NCBI GenBank assembly: GCA_021292105.1 | Contig: CM037869.1 | Span: 1,645,001 to 1,709,000 of the forward strand | Direction: 5' to 3' | Origin: Anadara kagoshimensis | Taxonomy: Eukaryota > Mollusca > Bivalvia > Arcoida > Arcidae | Length of the DNA: 64,000 bases | Shown: piece by piece, positions 22,519 to 36,400 of the stretch | Layout: each line of letters opens with the position of its first letter | How positions within the stretch are numbered: position 1 is the first letter of the stretch | Made by a program: the position numbers and the translations under genes | The notes under the pieces: model-generated | Database searches by the model: none | Told to the model about the DNA's origin: nothing | Seen by the model: only the letters and a program-made list of their open reading frames with translations

Positions 22519-23657
22519 TGTCACAGCATAGTTGTGTGTGAGTACAATTGCAGGAATTAACATATACAAAACATATTATAATACAATTTATTAAAATAAA
22601 ATAAACACATATATATGTACAAATAAATACTTGACTAAATGCCCACAACGCATGTAACTTATTTACTGTCATTGAATGTCAAAGTGGTCAATTTGTCCTC
22701 CGATTGTTTTGAAATTAAATCTTCTTTGTTGATACAACTTTCTAACTTAAACTTCATATTTAAAGCCCCGCATACTCTAATTAAATTTTCAACATGATAT
22801 GAAAGTCAGTTCCTGGATATTTTGTTTCACCCGACCTCTTTTTCCTTATCTGACCCCTAACTTCATCTCTCTTTCTATTCCTTACGTCTATTTTCTCTTA
22901 ATGTTCTCTTTACCACATCGTCACCCACAAAGATGCATAACATCTATGCCTCCTAAATCTTCACTTTTGAAATTAATACTTTCTTTGCCATTATAACAAA
23001 AACCTTGACTGCTCACTAATATGTCTTTGCGTTTGCAATCAAACATATTTAGTTTAAAACAAGACTTCAACATTGAACTGACAAAATAATGTTCTTAAAA
23101 GTCTCTATATTCACTTTTCTTCTTTCACACAGAATTCTCTATATGAATAATTTAAGTTCTCTACTCACAGTACTACGTCAGATTCTTCTTACTTTGAACA
23201 AATCTCTATTTTCTTGTGTCAGCTTCATTTATGACCTTCACTTCTGTCATGTAAAACCCAGACTAAAATAAAACTATTAAACCACCCCTATATACACACA
23301 CCCCATGCACACTGCCCATATGCTCTCACACAGACCACACAAACCACCTTTCCACAAATATAACTTCTATTTTAGACCACAAGATACTTTTTTAAATTTG
23401 CATATAAATGACCATTAAACTATAGCCTCTTCATACCCCTATCAGACTGACAACTTCTATTATGTGACCAATCAATTAAGCAATACACTTTAACCATCTA
23501 AAATGAGCAGAGCATAACGGCATTAACAACCAGCATCTACATCTGACTGAGCACTATACTAACAATACATTGTGAAACTACCTAGCTCACCTGTAAAATG
23601 ACCCACATATATATAAAATACACAAAATGTCAACGAAATCCAATATACATTGTGACA
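22519..23657. mobile_element. Probable solo LTR of an LTR retrotransposon (fossil)
   Basis: The 1,139-bp insert starts TGTCACA and ends TGTGACA, so it has TG...CA ends with a short inverted repeat. It is flanked by a 5-bp duplication and contains no coding sequence with family features. That combination is typical of an LTR left after recombination between the two LTRs of a retrotransposon. The superfamily is unknown. The duplication is perfect, so the insertion is not very old. A non-autonomous DNA transposon with 5-bp duplications is the alternative. Confidence 0.65.
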
Positions 23658-23662
23658 TAGAG
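23658..23662. repeat. 5-bp target duplication (TAGAG), right
   Basis: Matches 22514-22518. Confidence 0.75.
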
Positions 23663-24480
23663 TTATTGGATGAAATAAATCATTAAAAATAATGAATTTG
23701 AATTATAATAACCAAAATAATCATTGGTCGTCCACTCGGCCGTTAATACAGTAACAGTTGTTGAAATAAATTGTAAATAAATTGTTTATAAATAACAAAG
23801 AGCAATTTTCAATCCCGCCCAAGTCTAATAGCGATTTTTTCAACCCTTATTTGCTACATGCATTTACACCAAAAACAGTTTCAAAAATAAATTTGTGACT
23901 TTTAATCATCGGGTAAAAAGAAATCATTGGATTCATACTAAACAATATAATCAGAAGTCTCTCAATAGCCATTAACGGAAAATATGCCGTTGAAATAGTA
24001 ACAATTGTTTTCATTTGCGATATCCCCTCAGATGAAAAATGTGACATCGTTTGACTAAACTTGGTTTTCAATTTTAATCAATATTTCATCTTTATGATCA
24101 ATTATTTTAATGTTAGTTGTGTTATTTTAATTAAATCTGATTTCACAGACAATTTAATATTAATACATAAAACAGACATACCAGTCCGTGTAATTAATTA
24201 CATCTAAACATTTACACATAGGTTAAATGTAAAGAACTTTACTAGCATATTAATACGCTCCTTTGTCATTCATTACTTTTTGGACAAGAAATCAAACTGC
24301 AATTTGTATCTCTGAAGTAAAGAATTACAAAGGTAGACGGATGAGAAAACGATTCAACTCTCACTTCTGTAGTGGAATACATTTTTCTGAATACGGGGGG
24401 GGGGTCTTATTTATATCTAGCAACAAAAAAACCCCGTATTTTGAAAATTCTAATCAATCATGAAGTGGTGGTGGATTCCA
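23663..24480 (-). repeat. Inverted RB copy, second part
   Basis: Reverse complement of about 29400-29970 up to 24240. It is followed by an ORF X-like remnant on the plus strand (24260-24380: TFWTRNQTAICIS, compare INFWTKIKLQFES). No intact gene is present. A run of ten G follows at 24399-24408. Confidence 0.7.
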
Positions 24481-24712
24481 TTGTCGCCTAAATTTAAATG
24501 TCAGTATTTTTAATGTTATAGTATTTAAAACCATTTAATAATATGAAATAAGAAGAACCGTACACAAAGGTGAAACGTGTTTTACAAAAAATAAATCCAG
24601 TTATGTTTTAGAAAATATTTTAACTATGGAATATATCAATTGACCTCATATAATGAATAAACTATATCGACAACATAAAGTAGAAAAAAGTAACTTGGGA
24701 ACTGTGAGCTCT
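24481..24712. other. Unassigned sequence before the 24-bp satellite
   Basis: No feature recognised. Confidence 0.4.
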
Positions 24713-26550
24713 AAGTTGATACATGTCTGTATAACTAAGTTGATACATGTCTGTATAACTAAGTTGATACATGTCTGTATAATTAAGCTGATACATGTCT
24801 GTATAATTAAGTTGATACATGTCTGTATAATTAAGTTCATACATGTCTGTATAATTAAGTTCATACATGTCTGTATAACAAATTTGATACATGTCTGTAT
24901 AACTAAGTTCATACATGTCTGTATAATTAAGTTCATACATGTCTGTATAACAAATTTGATACATGTATGTATAATTAAGTTCATACATGTTTGTATAATT
25001 AAGTTGATACATGTTTGTATAACACAGTTGATGCATGTCTGTATAATTAAAATGATATATGTCTGTATCACTAAGTTGATACATGTCTGTATAACAAAAT
25101 TGATACTTGTCTGTATAACAAATTTGATGCATGTCTGTATAACTATGTTGATGCATGTCTGTATAACTAAGTTGATACATGTCTGTATAACTAAGTTGAT
25201 ACATGTCTGTATAACTACGTTGATACATGTCTGTATAACTAAGTTGATACATGTCTGTATAACTAAGTTGATACATGTTTGTATAACTACGTTGATACAT
25301 GTCTGTATAACAAAATTGATACATGTCTGTATAACTAAGTTGATACATGTCTGTATAACTAAGTTGATACATGTCTGTATAACACAGTTGATACATGTCT
25401 GTATAACTAAGTTGATACATGTCTGTATAACAAAATTGATACTTGTCTGTATAACAAATTTGATACATGTCTGTATAACTAAGTTGATGCATGTCTGTAT
25501 AACTAAGTTGATACATGTCTGTATAATTAAGTTGATACATGTCTGTATAACACAGTTGATACATGTCTGTATAACTAAGTTGATACATGTCTGTATAACT
25601 AAGTTGATACATGTCTGTATAACTAAGTTGATACATGTCTCTATAACTACGTTGATACATGTTTGTATAACAAAGTTGATACTTGTCTGTATAACAAATT
25701 TGATACATGTCTGTATAACTAAGTTGATACATGTCTGTATAACTAAGTTGATACATGTCTGTATAACTAAGTTGATACATGTCTGTATAATTAAGCTGAT
25801 AGATGTCTGTATAACAAAGTTGATACATGTCTGTATAACTACGTTGATACATGTCTGTATAACAAAGTTGATACATGTCTGTATAACACAGTTGATACGT
25901 GTTTGTATAACACAGTTGATACATGTCTGTATAACAAAGTTGATACATGTCTGTATAACTACGTTGATACATGTCTGTATAACTAAGTTGATACATGTCT
26001 GTATAACTAAGTTGATACATGTCTGTATAACTACGTTGATACATGTTTGTATAACAAAGTTGATACTTGTCTGTATAACAAATTTGATACATGTCTGTAT
26101 AACTAAGTTGATACATGTCTGTATAACTAAGTTGATACATGTCTGTATAACTAAGTTGATACATGTCTGTATAACTAAGTTGATACATGTCTGTATAACT
26201 AAGTTGATACATGTCTGTATAACTAAGTTGATACATGTCTGTATAATTAAGCTGATAGATGTCTGTATAACAAAGTTGATACATGTCTGTATAACTACGT
26301 TGATACATGTCTGTATAATTAAGCTGATACATGTCTGTATAACAAAGTTGATACATGTCTGTATAACACAGTTGATACATGTTTGTATAACACAGTTGAT
26401 ACATGTCAGTATAACAATTTTTATACATGTCTGTGTAACAGATTTGATACATGTCTGTATAACTAGGTTGATACATGTCTGTATAACAAATTTAATACAT
26501 GTCTCTATAACAAATTTGATACATGTCTGTATAACTAAATTGATACATAT
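24713..26550. repeat. 24-bp satellite, about 76 copies
   Basis: The monomer is GTTGATACATGTCTGTATAA plus CTAA. Common variants change the last four bases (TTAA, CAAA, TACG, CACA) and the seventh to tenth positions. Since 24 is a multiple of 3 and the unit lacks stops in several frames, long frames run through the whole array: plus 24653-26674 (673 codons, unit LIHVCITK) and minus 26476-24662 (604 codons, unit YTDMYQLS). No homology to a known protein repeat is visible. Substitutions are not biased to third positions, so I read the frames as by-products. Confidence 0.95.
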
Positions 26551-27230
26551 TAATGAAGAACATTGTCTCTTAAGTTATTCACTTCAGGGAGTTCGTTTAA
26601 AACGTGAAGAAACGAGTCTTATGAATTTTGACAAGGAATGTCCATCAAATATGGCACATTGTTATTGTAGGTAAGGGAATCCCGTATCCTCGCCTTATAT
26701 CAATGGGGCTGATATGGTAACTCATGTGTATAAAGCAAACCGACCTGAAGAAGTAGAGTGCAAAGCACAGTTTACGCAACCAGAAGCGAACTGCAGTCAC
26801 CTCCGGTCAAGATAAGGGGTGAAATTGGTAAGTTTTAATTTAAAGACTAATTTCATAATTTCATATAAAAACAAAAGTAATCTATGAATTCAAAGAAGTA
26901 AACATGTGTTATAATTGAGGATGATTCAAAGATATGTCCAAATATGCCGTCTCTACCTTTATAAAAAGAAGCAAGGGGTAAAACAATAACACCATTATCT
27001 TATTTATTAATAAAAATTCGGTTATAATACATCAAAATATCAATTTTAGCAACACCAAATTTGTTGCAAAGGGTTTTGCGGTGTCAAAATTCCAGGTGCC
27101 AGTAAATGGGACTATGAGGTCGATAAATTTGAACTCCATTGTTCTTCAGTAACTTAAGTCTATACGAAAGCAAAACAACCCAAATCTTTGAAAACATGTT
27201 TTGAAATGTACAAAGGGGGATAACCCCGTC
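26551..27230. other. Unassigned sequence after the 24-bp satellite
   Basis: No ORF or repeat recognised. The plus-strand frame from the satellite runs to 26674 without any family feature. Confidence 0.4.
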
Positions 27231-27436
27231 AAATTTTCATTGAGTTGGTGTAGTGGAATATCACCTGTAAGTAACTATAAACAAATTATTTATAAAACAT
27301 GTTAAAAAAGTTAAAAACTAACAAACTTTGCCAAGTCACACGTTACATTTATCGGGACCTCGAAACTTTCGTGTTCGACTTGTATACATACAATATATAA
27401 AAATCTGCTTCATGTGTTAAATTTAAATTGCCAGTT

Positions 27437-27955
27437 TATATATTTAACGTCCCATAGTTCAATGTTTACGTTCATTTTCAATTTTGACGGAACACCCGGC
27501 TTCACTTCCCCTTTGAAAGTATAACGTTTGTAAATTAATTGGGTAGTTAAAAGGATTTACTTTGTTTAATAGGATTGTGATTTTGATATGGATTAATTTG
27601 TTTGTATTTTAATAAATAACATACGCATTCATTATATTTTTCTTCAAACAATAAAAGATTCAGTATTTTTTATAATTTTTTGATGGACATATGATATTGA
27701 GATCAACAGATGCGTTTGGTCGACGCGGTCTATTTGAGCGGCTGCTAAATAATAGAAACAAACATACTAATCCATGATCAAAGCAAAGTAGAAACTTTGA
27801 AACTGACAAGTTAGATTAGACACGTGAACTTCCATCAGGGACGTGAGGCCGGGTGCACCGGAAGGGTAAGCACCTCCTGTTAAGCTATCTACACCCGCCA
27901 CGTGTTTAGTCAAAATTGTTTAAAAGGAACATGGAACTATGGAATGTCAAACATA
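27437..27955. mobile_element. T-module foldback composite, second copy
   Basis: Plus T module (27437-27605, with an internal deletion), the spacer with 'tggtcgacgcggtc', then minus T module (27745-27955). It is collinear with 9541-10117. Confidence 0.75.
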
Positions 27956-28544
27956 TCCAAGGCAATCCTGGACACAGAGACATCAAACTTATACTAATAC
28001 ATGTACATTGTTTATATCTCTCTGTCTTCATCCAACACAGACCTGTCCTTTTTCTGTTGGCGTCCATCTCATAATTACTTAAATATAACAAAAGGGGCAA
28101 CTTCAATTTTCCAAAATCCACCTACGGCAACTATTTGAACCTCGCCAAGTGTAAAATTGAAATTGAAAATGAACGTAACATTGACCTATTGGATTTCACA
28201 TATACTGTATAAACTGGCAGATTAGGTTGAACACGTAAAGCAGATTTTTATATTTTTCAAAACCTGAAACTAGATGAAAGATCTAGGGTAAAGGAAGGAT
28301 GAGAAAAGTAGACAGTGCATCAGTGTTGATACTGAAACAAAAAGCCAGACCGAGAGAAGTAGAGACAGTGTACTTAAATGGAAATACGACCAGAAGGTGA
28401 AGGAAGGACGAGAAGTAGAAACAATGTATCAGGATTGGTGTTAACACCAACTTTAGCAATTGAAAGAATACAACACATCTGTCTGGAAAAGTCTACTTTG
28501 TGTCCCAACATATATGATTACGAAAATACTGCACGCACTGGATA

Positions 28545-29106
28545 TATTTGACCTTCCATAATTACTTGTTTTTTCACACAATTTTAATTACACACATGGC
28601 GGGTGTAGCTAGCTAAACAGGAGGCGCTTACCCTTCCGGAGCACCCAACCTCACTTCCCTGGTGGAAGTTAACGCTTCTAACTTGTCAGTTCCGACGGTT
28701 TTACGTCTTATTGTATGATTAGTATGTTTGGTTTTTATTTATAGCAGCCGCTCCAATGGACTGCGCCTAACGCATCTGTTGATTTCAATATAATATGTCC
28801 ATCGAAAAAAATGAAACAAGTACCGAGTAGTTCACTGTTTAAGGAAAAATAGAAAAATATAATGAATGCGTGTGCCATTTATTAAAATACAAAGAAATCA
28901 ACCAATGTATAAATCACAATCAAATATAACAAAGTAAAATCTTTTAAACTGACCAATTAAGTTCCAAACGTTATACTTTTAAAGGGGAAGTGAGGCCATG
29001 TATTCCGGAAAGGTAAGCGCCTCATGGTTGGCTAGTTACATCCGCCATGTGTAGAATCAAAATTGAAAATGAACGGAAACATTGAACTATGGGACGTCAA
29101 ATATAT
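28545..29106. mobile_element. T-module foldback composite, inverted copy
   Basis: T module plus (28545-28740), a spacer in reverse orientation to the other two copies (contains 'ctgcgcctaacgcatctg'), then T module minus (28885-29106). It forms the right arm of the palindrome. Confidence 0.75.
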
Positions 29107-29330
29107 AAACTGGCAATTTAAGCTTAACACATGAAGCCGATTTGTTTTATATATTTCGTGTGCACAGGTCAAACCCGCTAATTTGGCGGTCCCGATAAAT
29201 GTAACGTATATCTAGGCAAACATTTGTTAGTTATTAGCTATTTTAATATAATTTATCGTCATGATTTGTTTAATAGTTACTTACAAGTGATATTCCAGTA
29301 CATCAAACTAATAAAAAATTGATGCGGTTA

Positions 29331-30459
29331 TCTCCCTTTGTACATTCCAACACTAAAACTTCTTTCAATTTCCAAAACATCCGTTTACCACCTGTAGAAT
29401 ATGCTAATAAAGTTCTTTACATTTAACCCATGTGTATATGTTTGTCTGTAATTAATTACACGGACTGGTATGTCTGTTTTATGTATTAATATTAAATTGT
29501 CTTTGAAATCAGATTTAATTAAAATAAAACAACTAATATTAAAATATATTGAAAATAAAGATGAAATATTGACTAAAATCGAATACCGAGGAATTTAGTC
29601 AAAAGATGTCACAGGTTTCTTGTGAGAGGATATCGAAATGAAAACATAAACAATTGTTACTATTTCAACGGCCTATTTTTAGTTAATGGCTAATGAGAGA
29701 CCAATGATTATCTTGTTTATTATTAATCCAAAATTTCTTTTTCACTCAATGATTACAAAGCACAATTTTATTTTTGAAACTGTTTTGGTGTAAATGTATG
29801 TAGCAAATAAGGGTTAAAATCGCCATTAGACTTGTTCTTAGTTATTTATAAACAATTTATGAACAATTTATTTCAACAACTGTTACTGTATCAACGGCCG
29901 AGTGGAAGACAAATGATTATTTTGGTTATTATAATTCAAATACATTATTTTTAATGATCTTTCTTCCAATAACTCTAAACCTAAATTTTATCTTTGAAAT
30001 ACTAGTAGTTTTGGCGTACATACATGTAACATGTAAAATAAATGAGATGAAAAATTCTAAAACTGTTTTTTTTAAATTTATGATGAACAGTTTAATTTTT
30101 AATAAAAATGAGCTGAAGCGAATAAAATAATATCAGTTTATTTTATTACATCACATCATAAATTTATAAATTCTATTTGAAAAGATCTAGTTAGTTATTA
30201 GATGTTTTAAAATTACCAGAGCAATAACCACATATCTAGACATACATTCCCACTGGTCGTTATTAGTATTCTACAAATCATACCATTTTTAATAATTAAT
30301 AAAGTAAGTAAATCTGACAGCTTCAATGTATGTTAGTTTGAGACAAAATCGAAAATACACTGCTACATTTTATTTCACTCCATCCATCTGATGTTCGCCT
30401 TGATATAAATAAAGGCATAAACCCTGTTTACTCCACCTACACCTATTTCTAACAACTAA
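29331..30459 (+). repeat. RB repeat, second direct copy (left of satellite S2)
   Basis: Collinear with 10341-11240, and for its first part with the inverted copy at 23663-24240. It ends at the first S2 monomer. Compared with the S1 flank it lacks the stretch 11250-11854, including the hammerhead. No gene is visible. Confidence 0.75.
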
Positions 30460-33400
30460 TACAATGACCAGATCATCAATAAGCATGTGATTTCTAAGCT
30501 ACTACAATAGCCTTAATCTCAATTTAGCTTGTGATTTCTAAGCTACTACGATAGCCTTAATCTCAAATTAGCTTGTGATTTCTAAGCTACTACAATATAC
30601 TTAATCATGAATTAGCATGTGATTTCCCAGCTACTACAATAGCCTTAATCACGAATTAGCTTGTGATTTTTAAGCTTCTACAATAGCCTTAATCATGAAT
30701 TAGCTTGTGATTTCTAAGCTACTACAATAGCCTTAATCATGAACTAGCTTGTGGTTTCTAAGTTACTACAATAGCCTTAATCACGAATTAGCTTGTGGTT
30801 TCTAAGCTACTACAATAGCCTTAATCTCAAATTAGCTTGTGATTTCTAAGCTACTACAATTGACTTAATCATGAATTAGCTTGTGATTTCTAAGCTACTA
30901 CAATAGCCTTAATCATGAATTAGCTTGTGATTTCTCAGCTACTACAATAGCCTTAATCACGAATTAGCTTGTGATTTCTAAGCTACTACAATAGACCTAA
31001 TCACGAATTAGCTTGTGATTTCTAAGCTACTACAAAAGCCTTAATCATGAACTAGCTTGTGGTTTCTTAGCTACTACAATAGCCTTAATCATGAATTAGC
31101 TTGTGATTTCTAAGCTACTACAATAACCTTAATAACGAATTAGCTTGTGATTTCTAAGCTACTACAATAGCCTTAATCATGAATAAGCTTGTGATATCTA
31201 AGCTACTACAAAAGCCTTAATCATGAATTAGCTTGTGGTTTCTTAGCTACTACAATAGCCTTGATCACGAATTAGCTTGTGGTTTCTAAGCTACTACAAT
31301 AGCCTTAATCACGAATTAGCTTGTGTTTTTTTAGCTACTACAATAGCCTTAATCACGAATTAGCTTGTGATTTCTAAACTTCTACAATAGCCTTAATCAC
31401 GAATTAGCTTGTGGTTTTTTAGCTACTACAATAGCCTTAATCACGAACTAGCTTGTGATTTCTAGGCTACTACAATAGCCTTAATTACGAATTAGCTTGT
31501 GGTTTCTTAGCTACTACAATAGCCTTAATCATGAATAAGCTTGTGGTTTTTTAGCTACTACAATAGCCTTAATCACGAATTAGCTTGTGATTTCTAGGCT
31601 ACTACAATAGCCTTAATCACGAATTAGCTTGTGGTTTCTTAGCTACTACAATAGCTTTAATCATGAATTAGCTTGTGGTTTCTAAGCTACTGCAATAGCC
31701 TTAATCATGAATTAGCTTGTGGTTTTTTAGCTACTACAATAGCCTTAATCACGAATTAGCTTGTGATTTCTAGGCTACTACAATAGACTTAATCACGAAT
31801 TAGCTTGTGATTTCTTAGCTACTACAATAGCCTTAATCATGAATTAGCTTGTGATTTCTAAGCTACTACAATAGCCTTAATCATGAATTAGCTTGTGGTT
31901 TTTTAGCTACTACAATAGCCTTAATCACGAATTAGCTTGTGATTTCTAAGCTACTACAATAGCCTTATTCACGAATTAGCTTGTGGTTTCTAAGCTACTA
32001 CAATAGACTTAATCATGAATTAGCTTGTGATTTCTAAGCTACTACAATAGCCTTAATCAAGAATTAGCTTGTGATTTCTAAGCTACTACAATAGCCTTAA
32101 TCACGAATTAGCTTGTGATTTCTAAGCTACTACAATAGCCTTAATCAAGAATTAGCTTGTGATTTCTAAGCTACTACAATAGCCTTAATCAAGAATTAGC
32201 TTGTGATTTCTAAGCTACTACAATAGACTTAATCATGAATTAGCTTGTGATTTCTAAGCTACTACAATAGCCTTAATTACGAATTAGTTTGTGATTTCTA
32301 AACTACTACAATAGCCTTAATCATGAATAAGCTTGTGGTTTTTTAGCTACTACAATAGCTTTAATCACGAATTACTTTGTGGTTTCTAAACTACTACAAT
32401 AGCCTTAATCACGAATTAGCTTGTGATTTTTAAGCTACTACAATAGCCTTAATCATGAATTAGCTTGTGATTTCTAAGCTACTACAATAGCTTTAATCAC
32501 GAATTAGTTTGTGATTTCTAAGCTACTACAATAGCCTTAATCACGAATTAGCTTGTGGTTTCTTAGCTACTACAATAGCCTTAATTATGAATAAGCTTGT
32601 GGTTTTTTAGCTACTACAATAGCTTTAATCACAAATTAGTTTGTGATTTCTAAACTACTACAATAGCATTAATTATGAATAAGCTTGTGGTTTTTTAGCT
32701 ACTACAATAGCTTTAATCACGAATTAGTTTGTAATTTCTAAGCTACTATAATAGCCTTAATCACGAATTAGTTTGTGATTTCTAAACTACTACAATAGCC
32801 TTAATTATGAATAAGCTTGTGGTTTTTTAGCTACTACAATAGCCTTAATCATGAATTAGTTTGTGATTTCTAAGCTACTATAAAAGCCTTAATCACGAAT
32901 TAGTTTGTGATTTCTAAACTACTACAATAGCCTTAATTATGAATAATCTTGTGGTTTTTTAGCTACTACAATAGCCTTAATCACGAATTAGCTTGTGATT
33001 TCTTAGCTACTACAATAGCCTTAATTATGAATAAGCTTGTGATTTTTTAGCTACTACAATAGCTTTAATCACGAATTAGCTTGTGATTTCTTAGCTACTA
33101 CAATAGCCTTAATTATGAATAAGCTTGTGGTTTTTTAGCTACTACAATAGCCTTAATCACGAATTAGCTTGTGATTTCTTAGCTACTACAATAGCCTTAA
33201 TTATGAATAAGCTTGTGGTTTTTTAGTTACTATAATAGCCTTAATCACGAATTAGCTTGTGGTTTCTTAGCTACTACAATAGCCTTAATTATGAATAAGC
33301 TTGTGGTTTTTTAGCTACTACAATAGCTTTAATCACGAATTAGCATGTGATTTCTAAACTACTACAATAGCCTTAATCATGAATAAGCTTGTGGTTTTTT

Positions 33401-36400
33401 AGCTACTACAATAGCCTTAATCATGAATTAGTTTGTGATTTCTAAGCTACTATAATAGCCTTAATCACGAATTAGTTTGTGATTTCTAAACTACTACAAT
33501 AGCCTTAATTATGAATAAGCTTGTGGTTTTTTAGCTACTACAATAGCCTTAATCATGAATTAGTTTGTGATTTCTAAGCTACTATAATAGCCTTAATCAC
33601 GAATTAGTTTGTGATTTCTAAACTACTACAATAGCCTTAATTATGAATAAGCTTGTGGTTTTTTAGCTACTACAATAGCCTTAATCACGAATTAGCTTGT
33701 GGTTTCTTAGCTACTACAATAGCCTTAATCATGAATTAGCTTGTGGTTTCTTAGCTACTACAATAGCCTTAATCACGAATTAGCTTGTGATTTCTAAGCT
33801 ACTACAATAGCCTTAATCATGAATAAGCTTGTGGTTTTTTAGCTACTACAATAGCTTTAATCACGAATTAGTTTGTGATTTCTAAGCTACTACAATAGCC
33901 TTAATCACGAATTAGCTTGTGGTTTTTTACCTACTACAATAGCCTTAATCACGAATTAGCATGTGATTTCTAAACTACTACAATAGCCTTGATCACGAAT
34001 TAGCTTGTGGTTTCTAAGCTACTACAATAGCCTTAATCACGAATTAGCATGTGATTTCTAAGCTACTACAATAGCCTTAATCACGAATTAGCTTGTGGTT
34101 TCTAAACTACTACAATAGCCTTAATCACGAATTAGCTTGTGATTTCTAAACTTCTACAATAGCCTTAATCACGAATTAGCTTGTGATTTCTAAACTTCTA
34201 CAATAGCCTTAATCACGAACTAGCTTGTGATTTCTAGGCTACTACAATAGCCTTAATCACGAATTAGCTTGTGGTTTCTTAGCTACTACAATAGCCTTAA
34301 TCATGAATAAGCTTGTGGTTTTTTAGCTACTACAATAGCCTTAATCACGAATTAGCTTGTGATTTCTAGGCTACTACAATAGCCTTAATCACGAATTAGC
34401 TTGTGGTTTCTTAGCTACTACAATAGCCTTAATCAAGAATTAGCTTGTGATTTCTAAGCTACTACAATAGCCTTAATCACGAACTAGCTTGTGATTTCTA
34501 AGCTACTACAATAGCCTTAATCAAGAATTAGCTTGTGATTTCTAAGCTACTACAATAGCCTTAATCAAGAATTAGCTTGTGATTTCTAAGCTACTACAAT
34601 AGACTTAATCATGAATTAGCTTGTGATTTCTAAGCTACTACAATAGCCTTAATTACGAATTAGTTTGTGATTTCAAAACTACTACAATAGCCTTAATCAT
34701 GAATAAGCTTGTGGTTTTTTAGCTACTACAATAGCTTTAATCACGAATTAGCATGTGATTTCTAAACTACTACAATAGCCTTAATCATGAATAAGCTTGT
34801 GGTTTTTTAGCTACTACAATAGCTTTAATCACGAATTAGTTTGTGATTTCTAAACTACTACAATAGCCTTAATTATGAATAAGCTTGTGGTTTCTTAGCT
34901 ACTACAATAGCTTTAATCACGAATTAGTTTGTGATTTCTAAGCTACTACAATAGCCTTAATCACGAATTAGCTTGTGATTTCTCAGCTACTACAATAGCC
35001 TTAATCATGATTTAGCTTGTGGTTTCTTAGCTACTACAATAGCCTTAATCACGAATTAGCTTGTGGTTTCTTAGCTACTACAATAGCCTTAATCACGAAT
35101 TAGCTTGTGGTTTTTTAGCTACTACAATAGCTTTAATCACGAATTAGCATGTGATTTCTAAACTACTACAATAGCCTTAATCACGAATTAGCTTGTTGTT
35201 TCTTAGCTACTACAATAGCCTTAATCACGAATTAGCTTGTGGTTTTTTATCTACTACAATAGCTTTAATCACGAATTAGCATGTGATTTCTAAACTACTA
35301 CAATAGCCTTAATCATGAATAAGCTTGTGGTTTTTTAGCTACTACAATAGCCTTAATCATGAATTAGTTTGTGATTTCTAAGCTACTATAATAGCCTTAA
35401 TCACGAATTAGTTTGTGATTTCTAAACTACTACAATAGCCTTAATTATGAATAAGCTTGTGGTTTTTTAGCTACTACAATAGCCTTAATCATGAATTAGC
35501 TTGTGATTTCTAAACTACTACAATAGCCTTAATCATGAATTAGCTTGTGATTTCTAAACTACTACAATAGCCTTAATCATGAATTAGCTTGTGGTTTTTT
35601 AGCTACTACAATAGCCTTAATCATGAATTAGTTTGTGATTTCTAAGCTACTATAATAGCCTTAATCACGAATTAGTTTGTGATTTCTAAACTACTACAAT
35701 AGCCTTAATTATGAATAAGCTTGTGGTTTTTTAGCTACTACAATAGCCTTAATCATGAATTAGCATGTGATTTCTAAACTACTACAATAGCCTTAATCAC
35801 GAATTAGCATGTGATTTCTAAACTACTATAATAGCCTTAATCACGAATTAGTTTGTGATTTCTAAACTACTACAATAGCCTTAATCACGAATTAGCATGT
35901 GATTTCTAAGCTACTATAATAGCCTTAATCACGAATTAGTTTGTGATTTCTAAACTACTACAATAGCCTTAATCACGAATTAGCTTGTGATTTCTAAGCT
36001 ACTATAATAGCCTTAATCACGAATTAGTTTGTGATTTCTAAACTACTACAATAGCCTTAATCACGAATTAGCATGTGATTTCTAAACTACTACAATAGCC
36101 TTAATCACGAATTAGCATGTGATTTCTAAACTACTACAATAGCCTTAATTATGAATAAGCTTGTGGTTTTTTAGCTACTACAATAGCCTTAATCATGAAT
36201 TAGTTTGTGATTTCTAAGCTACTACAATAGCCTTAATTATGAATAAGCTTGTGGTTTTTTAGCTACTACAATAGCCTTAATCACGAATTAGCTTGTGGTT
36301 TCTTAGCTACTACAATAGCCTTAATCATGAATTAGCTTGTGGTTTCTTAGCTACTACAATAGCCTTAATCACGAATTAGCTTGTGATTTCTAAGCTACTA

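Larger units (their letters stand above)
27231..29330. repeat. Nested palindrome of about 2.1 kb
   Basis: Left arm 27231-27960 and right arm 28545-29330 are inverted copies. The outer parts share 'aaatgtaacgt', 'cgataaatgtaacg', 'atataaaaatctgctt' and 'aaactggca'. Each arm itself contains a T-module foldback (27437-27955 and 28545-29106). The centre (about 28180-28544) is purine-rich and unique, with 'aaggaagga' and 'gaagtagaga' repeated. The arms are diverged by eye, so this is an old structure. Confidence 0.65.

Noticed and set aside
24653-26674. 673-codon and 604-codon frames as genes for repeat proteins
   Set aside because: They arise from a stop-free 24-bp unit and exist on both strands and in more than one frame; no family feature is visible.
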